Below, in pieces: positions 1-11,109 of a stretch of 64,000 nucleotides of DNA. The stretch is from positions 211,855-275,854 of the forward strand of contig VXBP01005599.1 in assembly GCA_013400115.1 (NCBI GenBank), given 5' to 3'. Both the position numbers and the translations under genes were made by a program. The stretch's first letter is position 1. Each line of letters begins with the position of its first letter. The stretch comes from Rhinopomastus cyanomelas. Its lineage: Eukaryota; Chordata; Aves; Bucerotiformes; Rhinopomastidae. Under the pieces are notes generated by a model that was not told the DNA's origin, ran no database searches, and saw nothing but the letters and a program-made list of their open reading frames with translations.

Positions 1-896
1 TTATTTTCATGATTCATATGAATGCTGCTAAGCCTCTCTCCTTGGTAAAAATCCTGTGGCAGTGAACTTCACAGGTTATTATTCATTGTGTAAAAATAGT
101 CTCTCCTTTTATCTGTTCAAAATGCCCTGCCCTTCTGTCTCATTGCTTGTCCTTCATTCTGGTGTTACTGGGCAGTCTGTCCAAGGGAATGAGTTACTCC
201 TTTCCATCCAGACGGTATTTTGTACCTATTTTTAACATTCCTTGTACAAATCTTTCTCTATATCACCTTGCCTCTATCTTCCTGTCTCTCCACATTCAGA
301 AGTCTTTACCAGCTTCCAGTAATTTTTGCCATGTTCTCAGTTCCTATTGTGTCATTCTGGAGGCAGATCTGCCATAGTCAAACCCAGAAGCTGGAATTCA
401 CTCCTCTCTGTTCCATAGACTCAAATAGGGCTGCACTTTGGTAACACAATGACAGAGAAGTGACAGGCTGTTTGACAATGCTCTGTTCTTTGAATCTCAT
501 CCCTTATGCTCCCAGATGCTCTATTAACCTTGGCCACACATGGCCCAGGTGGCATTTGCCTTATGGACACGGCCTAGGATGCCACATCTGTCAATGAAAG
601 CTGTGCTTCTTGCTGTGCCTTGTGTATGTCTGGCCTTAGAGTCCTGTATCATCACAGCTGTAGTCCTCCAAAAGACACAAGGCAGGAGGGAGTTGCAAAG
701 TCATGTTGCTGTAAATACGTTGTTTTTGTTGTTGATTTTCTTTTATCTGAGTTTTTAAAATGCTTTGTAAATGCAGCTTCCAGCTTTCTTTTATGAGATC
801 ATGTGGTCTGCAAACCACATCTCCAGGGAGAAGGCAAGCTGAGATGCTCAGGAAATAGCAGGAAGTGAACATCTGAGAGTCTCATCATATCTGTGT
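1..896. other. Unannotated non-repeat sequence
   Basis: I see no gene, RNA or recognisable mobile element here. Short open frames exist on both strands but none exceeds about 80 codons or shows a domain. Base composition is ordinary for avian intergenic or intronic DNA. Confidence 0.5.
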
Positions 897-1032
897 CCAT
901 TATATATCCATTATGCAGAATATACTATTTATATAGAATTATAGAATATACTATATTTATATATATATATATNATTATATTAAGATTAAAATGTTATAAT
1001 CATATACTATATATCATATAATATATTCACTA
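897..1032. repeat. AT-rich low-complexity tract with a gap base
   Basis: This is a long run of mixed TA, ATATA and TATAT words with almost no G or C, including a (AT)n core around 957-972. A single N at 973 falls in the AT core. Such tracts are prone to slippage and assembly breaks, so the true length is uncertain. Confidence 0.85.
973..973. other. Assembly gap (single N)
   Basis: One undetermined base lies inside an AT microsatellite. It probably marks a joined gap rather than one unread base. Confidence 0.8.
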
Positions 1033-1035
1033 TCC

Positions 1036-1263
1036 ATTTAGGAAGAAGTTCTTTACTTAGGAAGACGTTCTTCACTGAGAGACTGGTTGGGCACTGGAAC
1101 AGGCTGCCCAGGGAGGTAGTGGAGTCATGATCCCTGGTGGTGTTTAAAAAACAAGTAGCTAGAGCACTTGAGGCCATGGTGTAGGGGTTAGGGAGCTGTT
1201 GGGAAGAGGGCTGGACTTGATGATCCTAGAGGTCCATTCCAGCCACAATGATTCTACGATTCT
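1036..1263 (+). mobile_element. CR1 LINE 3' fragment (local group A)
   Basis: This is a 5'-truncated CR1 in forward orientation. It covers the end of ORF2 (the 'actggaacaggctgcccagg' block, coding for H/N-W-N-R-L-P), a 3' UTR with a distinctive 'cacttgaggccatggtg' segment and a tail of attctacg-type units. The same 3' UTR segment occurs at 36136-36605 and, inverted, at 7639-7994, so the three form one local subfamily. A 19-bp imperfect tandem duplication at 1038-1075 lies at its 5' truncation point. Confidence 0.93.
1038..1075. repeat. 19-bp imperfect tandem duplication
   Basis: Two copies of a 19-base unit beginning ttaggaag (1038-1056 and 1057-1075) differ at two positions. They lie at the 5' edge of the CR1 fragment, where the 'aggaagaagttctt' segment of CR1 ORF2 has been doubled. 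Confidence 0.8.
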
Positions 1264-1769
1264 GTGGTATAAGATTCATGGAAGAAAGGTAGTAATAGAG
1301 GCTCAGCCAACTTTCCCTAGTTTACACCAGGACAAGTGAACGTACACTGTTTGATCCAAGGAGGGAGCAGGGCCACTCTTGTAATGAGCTACATGAAGAG
1401 AGGAGATTGCTAAGAGCTTCTCTTGCTGCTGTGATCACTTGTTAATTCTCTTACTCATATAAATGCTGCTGCATTTGAAATCCCTCAACAGATTGTGTTT
1501 TAGCAGTTCTTTGAACATGTTTTTGTTCTTCAATAGATGCTTACATCTTACTTTTGACTGCTTTGCTTCCAAACAGTGCTAGTCAGTGTGAGGATGGAGG
1601 CTTTTTGAAAGCCTCCAGATAATCTACCTCATGTTTCCTTTATCTCCTGTTTTGCTGACACGCACAAAGCATCCTGGCAGATGCTTGTGTGAATACCTTT
1701 GCTGAAGTAGTGTTGGTTTGTTCCTGTTATATCACTGCTGTCATCTAGATGTTTTATTCTTTGCACTTT
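1264..1769. other. Unannotated sequence
   Basis: I see no gene or recognisable repeat. The stretch is moderately AT-rich. Confidence 0.45.
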
Positions 1770-1900
1770 AATTGTCTTTTCAGCTAATTTGCCTAGTTCA
1801 GGGTGAGGCTTATTGGTCTGTAATTCCCAGGAATACCATTGGTGCCAATTTAAAAGATAGATAAGCTTTTACTGCCCTCTAATCCTCCTTCAGCACAGCA
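1770..1900 (-). mobile_element. Ancient LINE reverse-transcriptase relic (CR1/L2/L3-like)
   Basis: Translated on the minus strand, the part around 1797-1850 reads G-N-Y-R-P-I-S-L-T. This is the conserved block before the RT palm in CR1- and L2-type LINEs (usual form G-N-Y-R-P-V/I-S-L-T). The flanking frame decays quickly and no tail is visible, so this would be an old, heavily mutated copy. It rests on one motif and could be chance. Confidence 0.4.
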
Positions 1901-4900
1901 GTTTGTTTTAATAAAATATCATAAGCATTCAAAGACCTGGTTAAACCATCGAGGCTCTGTGCCTTCTTTATCTGTGGATCTGCTAAGTTGTTTCTGCACC
2001 TACTCTGTCAGCCTCTCAGTCCTTGAAAAGAGTGATCCTGGATTAGTCTCATCTTTTTGCTCCCTGGTCTCCCAAATGTGTGCTGAGAGGGATGCTGCGA
2101 TCACCTTTCCTCACTGTAGCAGTGCTTTCAAGTCCCTTGACTTTTGGCAATGTCTCTTCCTCCTCCTCACAATGCCTGCAACAGAAGTTTCCCAGCTTTG
2201 AAAGTTTTTTAGGGTTTGAAGACCATGGGGTTTGGTGTCTGCTCAGGTAGAGGGCTGAACCAGAGAAAAGTGGTGAACACCTTGGGGATAACACAGACGT
2301 CTTTCCTGTCGTGGGGTCCAGGTGGTCTATGCCCAAGGTCCAAGCCCAGGTGCAGGAGGCTGAAAATGTTTTGCCTGGGCTTCATCAGAGGCTAGCATAA
2401 GAGTCTATCAGTTTCCAGTTCCTCTCAGCACCACAACCAGTATGACTCAATGCTGAGGACTTTACAATTGACTTTACAGGTGAACTAAGCCAGGGACAGA
2501 TCTTTCAGTAAAACTGAATCCTTTATGATGCTTAAGGCAGGTACATTGGCTTTTCCTTCCTCTCCTCCAGTGCTGAACTGCTCTGTTCCACCAGGATTTA
2601 TTTATCTCTATAAGAATGACATTTAAGGGCAATCTGTTCACATTTGGTACATAGCAATTTATAATCCATATCTGCACCTTGTTTAATCCTACTGCTCCAA
2701 AGCAAGTCTCTTTATCATCAGCTGGAAGGCTCAGTAAGTGAAATGAAACATTTTTGCTCATTAAAAACACAACTCCCCTTCTTTATGATGAGTATATAGA
2801 GTGAAACATTTTAGCATCCCATTTGCTTTTCATTTTCTCATGCTTGCTATGTGTCAAATGAGTCTTTTTGATCTTCCCATACTGATTGTGTATGTGGATG
2901 CATCTGCCTTTCAACAGCCTTCTCCATTCCTGTTAGGGGCTACATCAGAAATTTTAAACAGCAACACAGGTGACCTCCAGCTGAATAATCTCCTACCTTT
3001 TCCCGGCACTGGCACACACAGAGACTTTACTATATGATAGTTAAACATATACTACATCTTGCTGACAGAAGATGCTGTGGTGGCTAATAACACATCAGAA
3101 TCACACCATGATCATGAGCACTGCCATATCTACCACCCTCTGTTACCAAACCTGTCTAGAGATGGGGCATACATGGCTTAATGCGGTCATCTTCTGTGGT
3201 CCACAGCTCATCCAGCTGTCTAATGGTTGGGGATGGGATGGAGAAGGCACCACGTGTTTGGTGCCAAGCAGGAACTCACACTCTCACTTCAGCCAGCAGA
3301 AGTGAAGTCGAGGCCGCCAGCAGAATCTGGAGGGCAATGCAGGTCTCCAGAGGGAAATACCATACAGCGAGCCATGCAGCTCTACAGAAGGCATTAGCAA
3401 AGGTGGGACTGAGTTGCTGAAATATAGATGCCTTGTGCTGTTTTAGAAGTTAGGGCATCCAGTGTGTTCTCATCAGAGCCATAGTCGCTCTCAAGGAGCA
3501 GTGCAGGGAGGCTAGCAGTCAGCAGATCTGTCATAATAGAATGCTGAATGGCTTAACTCTGTTACTTTGAACTCTGATACTGGGCTCAGAGTTGGAAAAA
3601 TGACATTTTTCACATCAAGTATTAAGTAGTCATAGTCACTGGCATAATAATAGAGGCACTGATATAATCTCGGGGTGTGAACTTGGACACCAGTATCTGA
3701 GCATCTTCACCCTACTGCTTGAAGTCAAATTGGTTTGGATGTGAAGTGATAATGATTCCAAAAAATTGTAGCTTGCTGACAAATGTAAGAGTCCTTACAG
3801 ATGGCCGTGTTTGCAGGCACTGAAGAAGTATCATCATCTGCCTCTCTGCTCAACACAGTTTGTAGTACAGAGTAGGAGGAGAAAAGCCATAAAGCCCTGA
3901 TATCCCCAGCAGAGTGCTAGGTAGCTCTTTTATACCCATCCCACGGTTGCACACAGCCAGCTGGTGTCCTGAGGACACATTCTGATGATACAACTTCTGG
4001 AGAGCTGGATTATCATGGATACTTTCTGGACTTTATTTCTGGGTGTACACAGGAAATAATCTGGCAGCAGCACATGAAAAGCCTGCCTGGGTAGCTAAGG
4101 GACAAATGAGGACAGAGTGTTTAATTTTAAGTGCTGGTGCTACATGCTGTCCTCATTTGTTGTTCCTCAGACAATCTGCTGGTGTGTTTTGCTCTTAATT
4201 TGATGTGTTACTCCTAACCTACTTTATTTCTAGTGCAATCTTTCACCACAACAGTTACCCATCTGCCAGCTGTACAATCTTTCTTAATGTGGGGAATAAA
4301 ACAAAACATCTTTGTCTCTTCTGGAGTTCCCAAAAGCCCTAGTTCAAACCTGTGGGTGATGCCTGTAGGAAAAGCAGAGAGTGTCTGAGCACCTACCACC
4401 CACTGGGCACAAGCCACTGAGGGCTGCTGCCTTCTCATTCCTATCCTGGCCCTTCTCAATTTGCTGTTGGTCTAGCTGAGGCTACATTATGCTCTCAGCA
4501 TGTTCTCCTTCTTCAGATGGCCAGCTGAGAGCATCAGGTACCTGTCAGTTGAGCAACTGCATCAGGGTTGAAGCCAGCTTCTCATGCTGGAGGTGGTCAT
4601 GTTGGGTAATTTGCATTTCCAAACTCCAAAAGAGTTGTTTGCAAATGGCAAGAAGCTGACATGAAGCTTCAATAAATCCTTCAAACTGTGAACAACACCT
4701 GATTACGGATTAGCAAAGGTGGTGTTTCTAGTTAATGAGGGTGATAAATGTGCTCTGGGCATGTACATAGTGATGTTTAAGGCTTTTGACCAATTTGTGA
4801 AGGATGGACAAATCACTCCTGCTGGCAGCAGAGTCGCTTGCAAATAGGAGTAGCCTGGAAAAAGGCTTTTTTAATATCAGGAAAAAATAGGAGGTTCTGC

Positions 4901-5607
4901 AATTGCTTCCCAGCAGGTGTAATGGGCAGAAAAAGTTTCTGTGGGATTTAAGAAGGAGCCTGTCATCGTGTAAGTGGAATAGAGAAATTTTATCACCGGA
5001 GAGAGCAGAGGTGTGGGCTCAAATATTTCAATTGCAAGCCTATATTTCCAAGCTGTCAAGAAGGATAGTTCTCCCAACCTGAAGCTTCAGAGAGGATCCT
5101 TTGGCATCAGTGTTATGTTTTATATTCTTTTCTAGATCATAATTTTTAATCATTTGATTAAAATGTACCTCTTCCTTTTAGCTTCCTGAAGTGCATATAG
5201 CAGAGCTCTAATGCAATCTTCCATACTTTTCTACCTTGCTCTAAGCCCAGGTTTTGGGAAATCCAGTATGTCACCATCATAAGCCTACACTGCTTCCCTG
5301 ATGCTCCCTGCTGCCTGTCAGAGATTTGTGCAGGATTTCCCTACTATTAGAGAGTACTCTTTTCCAGTAACTCAGTGAAGATCTTTACCAGCATTCTCTG
5401 TTAAACTGTCTCCATTCAGTAGTTTCACATCTCTGACAGCCTGACAAGGAACCTTGTGCTCTGATAGCATGAGCAGAGAGCCAAGGACAGATCATCCACA
5501 AGGTACACCAGCAGATGTTTGTATTCCCAGCTTGAATTTCCACCTGTATGAGCATGGTGATTCATACACCTCATGGGTTCTCCACTTCCACCTTTGCTCT
5601 CCTGAAG
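1901..5607. other. Unannotated 3.7-kb stretch
   Basis: No gene, RNA or young repeat is evident on either strand. Open frames are at most about 98 codons and show no domain, signal peptide or membrane pattern I would trust. Older decayed repeats cannot be excluded by eye. Confidence 0.45.
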
Positions 5608-5684
5608 TTCCTGGATGATCTTTCAAGGTCCCTTCCAATCCCTAATGTTCTGTGATTCTGTGATTCTTGTGTGCGATTCTGTGA
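5608..5684 (+). mobile_element. CR1 LINE extreme 3' end (local group C)
   Basis: Only the last 60-75 bases of a CR1 are present: 'tggatgatctttcaaggtcc', 'cttccaatccctaatg', then repeated ttctgtga units. The insertion is severely 5'-truncated. The same ending occurs at 14972-15170, 33064-33170, 45524-46223, 48500-48724 and 54579-55150. Confidence 0.85.
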
Positions 5685-7638
5685 AGTTGTTGTTAGCCCG
5701 CCTGGGGAGGGATTCCAGTAGGGAGAGAGGTAGGGGCATGCAGGCCCTCTGTCACTTGGAGGAGACAGGAGCTGGGGCGAGGAGTGTCAAGGAAATCTCT
5801 TGTGAACTGACTCCCAGGTGTGGGCTCTGTTTGTCCCTCCATCGGCTTTGCAGAGCAGAGCCTCCTGACCACCAGTCAGCTTGCTGCAGGGCTCAGAGCA
5901 TTACAGAGATGAGGTTTCCTAGAGAGAAGATGATTCTAGGCAGATCTGGACATTCTCAACTCAGCTTTTGCATGAACTCTAGGTCAGTCACTGCAGCAAA
6001 ACTCTGCCTGTTGGAAGGAAACAAAGAGGAAATTCATGTACCTTCCCCCAGGCAAGGATGTGATCCATGTATTCTAGGGCCCTGCCCCACACAGGTAGTG
6101 GCCAGTGCTATGTCTGGTTTTGGGCTAATGCAGGAGCTGTGGCATAGTGTTAACTACAAGCCAAAGGGAACAACAAAACACTGACGCCATTAAGAAGGAC
6201 TCTTTTTTTCTCTCTCTCATGGAGGTATATATGTTACTGACAGCTTCAACTATAAAAGAACAGAAAGAAGTTTGTTTTAGGAGACAGTAATCCGTGACAA
6301 GCTCAGGATCTGTGCTGCTGTGCTCTTTACTGTCACAGATAACAGCAGTCACAGTACATCTCCTCAGCCAAACAAAACTACCATGACAGCTGAAGCCCAG
6401 ATTCTGCAACTCAGAGCAATGATGTAGTTGCACTATTACTCAGAGATGTTCTACTTTCTGTGAACATGCAGCATGTGTTCAGCTTTCCCAGCTGTGGGTC
6501 ATGGTCTGGTCAGCTGGTGCAACAGGCTTAGAGAGATGTCAGCATTCAGCTCAGCCTCCTAGTGCTCCAGGGAACACACAGTCTGAAAAATGAGAAAGGA
6601 TCCTGTTTGTACTACTTCTGGCACTGGTGGCACTTTGTGGCTATGGACAGAGTTCCACCTGGCCAGGCTCACACTGGGTAAGAGATGCTGCACCTGGGAG
6701 CCCCCCTTACATCCAGTGCTCAAAACTGCCTAGGAGTACATTAAAGCTTTCCAGGTGAGAAAACCTATGGGATCTGCCCAGGATGCTGCTGCATCTCCCA
6801 GCTTAGCCCATGTGCCACAAGGCTCCCTGGCATCCACTCAAACAACTTCAACTGCAGTGCCTGAGCAACTCATGTGCAGATGAATCATGTTTCAGAGGGT
6901 CAGGTCTGGAGCTTGTATGTGCTCTCACTTAGCCATAGTCCAAAGCCACCCCAGGTATGCACTATCAATTCCAGCCTGGGCTGGGAGACTGTCCCAGCAT
7001 AGAAAACTGACTGTTACTAGATGCTTGGTAGATGACTGGTGCCAAAAACTGGTCATGCTAAGCCAAACAATTCCTTTTTTCTCATGGAAGCAGCTTAAGC
7101 CACTGCTTCTTTAGACTCAGGAGACTGCAGGGAACATTTCAGGACTCACTGCACCAAAGCCTCCATCCTTTCAGAGCTTCAACAGGCAAAATATGGAAAA
7201 AAACCTCGCATCATGCCTTTTCTAACTGTTGCACAGGGCTGGAGAGGAGTCTCTTGCAGCTTGGGAAGGTGATGATATGCAAAGCTGATGTACACTGAAA
7301 GAGCACTGACTTGGCTCCCTGATGATGCTGACTGTTCCTTTCCATGGAGCCTGCAATACACCCTGAATTTCTGTAGATGTTGCTACATGCCTGCAGTCTC
7401 CCAGCAAGGCTTTTCACAAAGGGAAACCCATGGTCTAGAGGGCTTCCCTGGGGCTTTTCTTTTATTCCTGGGCTCTAGGAAGCAAAGATACAGGCATGGA
7501 GGCTTCATTTCTGCTGCCTGACTGCATTTGATGAACCAGCTAGCTAAGGATGGATTGGGATGCATGCTGAAAGGTCAGTGTAGCTAAACCTGGTGGAGTT
7601 AGTTTAAAACTGCCAGTCTCGCGCACAGGTGGTGTATA
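5685..7638. other. Unannotated 2-kb stretch
   Basis: I recognise no gene. A frame of 189 codons (5615-6184, plus) begins inside the CR1 tail and has no domain, so I treat it as chance. Confidence 0.45.
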
Positions 7639-7994
7639 CAGAATCATCTTCATCATGGCTGGAAAGATCCTCCAGGATCATCAAAGCCAACCCTCATCCC
7701 AAAAGCTCCCTAAGCCCTACACCATGACCTCAAGCGCTCTAGCTACTCATTTTTTAAACACCTCCAGGGATAGGGACTCCACTGTTTCCCTGGGCAGCCA
7801 GTTCCAGTGCCCAACCATTATCTCAGGAAAGAACTTCTTCCTAAGATCCAATTAAACCTCCTCAGATGCAACTTGAGGCCTTTCCCCCTCATTGTATCAT
7901 TAGTAATTTGGGAGAAGAGACCAGCACTGGCCTCACTACAACCTCCTTGTAGGTAGCTGTAGAGAGCAATAAGGTCTCCTCTCAGCCTCCTCAT
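7639..7994 (-). mobile_element. CR1 LINE 3' fragment (local group A, inverted)
   Basis: This is a minus-strand CR1 copy. The tail starts at 7639 (acagaatcat), followed by the inverted 3' UTR with the group A segment ('accatgacctcaagcgctc') and the inverted C-terminal ORF2 region up to the 'ctcagcctcctc' block. It abuts a forward CR1 RT fragment at about 7995. Confidence 0.93.
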
Positions 7995-8216
7995 CTGGGT
8001 AAAAAAACTGGCTTGATGGCCACACCCAGAGAGTGGCTGTCAATGGGTACATGTCCAAGTGGAGGCCAGTGACAAGCAGAGTCCCTTAGAGATCAGTCCT
8101 GGGACCAGTTTTGTTCAACATCCTAACATCCTATGATCCTATGATCTTTGTTGGTGACATGGACAGAGGCATTGAGTGCACCCTCAGCAAGTTTGCTGAC
8201 GACACCAAGCTGTGTG
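7995..8216 (+). mobile_element. CR1 ORF2 reverse-transcriptase core fragment
   Basis: This forward CR1 piece contains the mid-RT region. The 'tcagtcctgggaccagtttt' block corresponds to RT motif B (S-V-L-G-P-V-L-F-N). The palm motif C is intact as F-A-D-D-T-K-L near 8190-8213. The frame is broken upstream. Unusually for a LINE insert it lacks its own 3' end; it stops where an inverted CR1 begins at 8217, and I do not find its continuation beyond that element. It carries a 24-base insertion resembling a CR1 tail at 8123-8146. Confidence 0.85.
8123..8146 (+). repeat. 24-bp CR1-tail-like insertion inside the RT fragment
   Basis: Relative to other CR1 copies here, 24 extra bases lie between the F-N-I and V-G-D-M codons. 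The insert has the form of a CR1 3' tail (repeats of atcctatg). The 26-base stretch 8122-8147 is identical to 53918-53943, which is the end of a separate short CR1 tail. Because 24 is a multiple of three, the local reading frame through motif C is preserved. Confidence 0.7.
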
Positions 8217-8775
8217 GGATTGGAAGGGACCTTGAAAGATCATCTAGTCCAATTCCCATGCAACAGCAGGACCACCTAGACCAAGTCACACAGGAACATA
8301 TCCAGGCGGATTTTAAACATCCCCAAAGAAGGAGATTCCACAACCCCTCTGGGCACTCTGTTCCAGTACTCCATCACCCTCAATGTGAAGAAGTTTCTTC
8401 TGATATTTATATGGAACCTCCTATGTTCCAGCTTATACCCATTGTCCCTCATTCTATCACTAAATGACACTGAGAAAAGTCTAGCTCCATCCTCCTGACA
8501 CCCAGGCTTCACATATTTATAGACATGAATGAGGTCACCCCTCAGTCTCCTCCAAACTAAAGAGACCCAGCTCCTTCAGCCTTTCCTCATCAGGAACGTG
8601 TTCTACTCCCATCATTATCCTTGTTACTCTACACTGGACTTTCTCCAGCAGTTGTGTGTCCTTGAACTGAGGGGCCCAGAACTGGACATAATATTCCAGA
8701 TGTGGTCTCACTAGTGCAGAGTAGAGGGAAAGAAGAACCTCTCTCGAGGTTCCATCAATTGCTCTCCATAGGGCC
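8217..8775 (-). mobile_element. CR1 LINE fragment covering ORF2 C-terminus and 3' UTR
   Basis: This is a minus-strand CR1 starting at its 3' UTR (8217, 'ggattggaagggacc'). Minus-strand translation gives the conserved C-terminal ORF2 block L-Y-S-A-L-V-R-P-H-L-E-Y, then F-W-A-P-Q, L-E-K-V-Q, E-E-R-L-K-E-L-G-L-F-S-L-E and H/Y-W-N-R-V-P-R, with frameshifts between segments. Homology fades near 8775. The terminal attctatg units are missing at the junction with the forward fragment. Confidence 0.92.
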
Positions 8776-10084
8776 TGTTTACCAGACCTCTCCCCAGTCT
8801 CACTGCCCTTAGTTTGTGTTGCCTTGCTCATTCCATTGATTACTCAGCACTGGCCCCACACTGGTGCTTGGTTTGAGAACATGACTGTTCTGTTCCTAAT
8901 ATCATCCTTTGCCTTAGAGAATCAAAGGGTTTGCAGGTATCACGCTCCCCAGCGTGTCCCAGAGCAGCATACATGCCTGACTCTGGACTTTCTGAGCATG
9001 GCATGTACCCACCATCTTGGGTCACAGAGGCCCACTAATGGGAGGTATGGGGGCAGAGGGAATACCTTTGTGACCTTAGACTCCCATGGCCTGTGGAGTA
9101 AATCCCAGCAGATGCCAAACGCTCTTTGTGACAGATGCAAGACCTTTGAAGCAAGGAACCTTCAAAGACTGATAGGATCTGTGCAGGCACACACAGAGTT
9201 ACTGGAGAGCTCCTGCATTAGTGCACTCAGTGCTGCATGTCAGTGGCTCCTCAGCCCCACAGCATGGACACAGTGCTCGAAGGAGTGGAGAGGGAAGGGA
9301 ATAGGGCAGCATTCTGAATCTTGGGAAGTGAGTGAGACCACCACAGAACTGCTCTCCCCTCCTACCACATGTAGCTAGCAATATATTGGAAATGGAGATG
9401 GTGAGTCTCTGCCTCGTGCTTTCTCTATACCCCTTCCAAATAAGTTTGCCTTCTTTAATTAATGTAAGCTTCTAATCTGCAAGCACCGGAGAAATATCTC
9501 ATGGGACAAATTACTTACTCTGGTTTAAGAAACCAGACAAATAGGGATAGGTTTAAAGGAACAGCTCACAGACTGAAATATCCACAACCAGAGCTGGGAC
9601 AGAGTACTGACACATTCAGTTCTGCTGAGGCTGACTTACACCGCCTCACAGGCTTGGCATGAGTGTTTGGCATATTCGTAGATATAATTTCTTTTCACTG
9701 CTTGTGGCCTGAATCTAAGGGTACAGTGGTTTGGGACATCTGGTGAGTCAGTACTGATGGCCACTGTCCTGGAACAGTGACAGAGCTGTGAACTCTGAAT
9801 TGAGAACAATCACAGACAAAAGTGCAGTGGAGATGCTTTTAAAAAAGTGTTTTTGTCCTAAAATGATGGTAGACAAAGGTCTCAGCACTAAGTTGAGTAT
9901 CTGGTAAAGGCCAGGATGGAGTAGTCAGCCCTCCTCACCCTCATATGTATGTGTCAAAGCAACTCAATCAGACTGCTGGAGGGGGAGTATCAATCTGTTG
10001 TTGAAGGCAGTGTAAATAGTCAGAAGACCAGAGCAGCTGGTGGTGTCTCCTGCAGCAGTCAGTTTTTTGAGTGCTCCCTGCCAG
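8776..10084. other. Unannotated 1.3-kb stretch
   Basis: No gene or repeat is recognised. A 184-codon plus frame (8824-9378) has no recognisable domain and partly overlaps the edge of the CR1 fragment, so I do not call it a gene. Confidence 0.45.
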
Positions 10085-10395
10085 AGGCTTCAGTCATTGG
10101 AAGCCATCCAGAGGCACCTGGACAGGCTGGAGAACTGGGGCCCTGCAAACTGCATGAGGTTCAACAAGTCCAAGAGCAGGGTCCTGCATCTGGGTTGGGG
10201 CAATCCCAAACACGAATACATGCTGGAGCAGCCCTGAGGAGAAGGGCTTGGGGGTGTTGGTAGATTAGACGCTCAACATAAGCCAGCAGTGTGTGAGGGC
10301 AGCCCAGAGACCAACTGTGCCCTGTGCTGTGGCTGCTCCCTCCCTGGAAGTGTTTGAGGCCAGGCTGGATGGTCCTGTGGTCAATCTGGTTTTGA
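10085..10395 (+). mobile_element. CR1 ORF2 fragment with internal deletion
   Basis: The left part (about 10085-10316) encodes the post-RT block H-L-D-R-L-E-N-W, then M-R-F-N-K-S-K-S-R-V-L-H-L-G and G-N-P-K. At about 10317-10328 the sequence jumps to a CR1 3' UTR ('ccctggaagtgtttgaggcc', 'caggctggatgg'). About 0.6 kb of ORF2 is missing between them, and the terminal tail is absent. The 3' UTR resembles that of the copy at 61454-61654 (local group F). Confidence 0.85.
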
Positions 10396-10484
10396 CAAGA
10401 AGCATGAGAAGAATCTGAGGGTCAGTCAAGTGAGGACAAGGGTGAAGACACACCCAAGGAGCTGCCAAGGGTGAAGAAGTCAGC
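10396..10484. other. Short spacer
   Basis: I see nothing recognisable between the CR1 ORF2 fragment and the ORF1-like relic. Confidence 0.4.
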
Positions 10485-10600
10485 ACCATACATTGCAATT
10501 GCCTCAACCAAGAAAAAGGTAGTTGTAGGTGATTCCCTTCTGACAGAATGTCCTATATGATGACCAGACCTATCCCACAGGGATATCTTATGCCTCCTCC
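10485..10600 (+). mobile_element. CR1 ORF1 relic (esterase-like block)
   Basis: Plus-strand translation gives T-K-K-K-V-V-V-G-D-S-L-L, then after stops P-D-L-S-H-R-D and C-L-L. This is the start of the SGNH-esterase-like region of avian CR1 ORF1. The intact counterpart is at 63180-63260 (G-D-S-L-L-K-G-T-E-G). In-frame stops show it is dead. It may be the 5' remnant of the CR1 whose ORF2 begins near 11110, with poorly preserved sequence between. Confidence 0.6.
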
Positions 10601-11109
10601 AGGGAGTGGTAAGTGGTAACACTGAGCCTTATGCTACATTCAGCTTGCTGGCTATAGATTACTCATCCCTTTTAGGATTTGCAAGTTGTCTGGACTGAGA
10701 CTGTCCGTCTCAGCATCCTTTCTCTTTAGCATAGAGATGGAGAACTTCACCAGACACATCTACCTACATGATATGCCAGGCCCCAGTCAAGGCACAAGTT
10801 GCTCAGGAAGTCTTTGATCTGCAGGCAGAGCTTGAAGCAAGTCTGAGTGAGATGCTGGCTGCACCAGGCTTCTGGTGGTCGCAGGCCAAATTCCCACCTG
10901 GCTGGTACACAACAGGATCTGTGCCACTCACAGGGCTTGTATACCTCACTCCAGAGGAAGGGATAAGGCAGAGATAAGCCCATTCACCTTCACTAGTGCA
11001 TCAAGGGAGAGATAAGGAGGTAAACTGTCAGGTGTGAGTAGCTTTCTGAAAGGCTGTTGGCTGTTGGAAAGCACCCATGCTGTGTTCTCTGAGCATATTG
11101 CCTCATCTA
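10601..11109. other. Probable decayed CR1 interior, not resolved
   Basis: This lies between an ORF1-like relic and an ORF2 RT relic in the same orientation and is about the right distance for CR1 interior. I cannot see convincing endonuclease motifs. It could be eroded CR1 or unrelated sequence. Confidence 0.3.

Noticed and set aside
5615..6184. 189-codon plus-strand open frame
   Set aside because: It starts inside a CR1 tail and carries no known motif.
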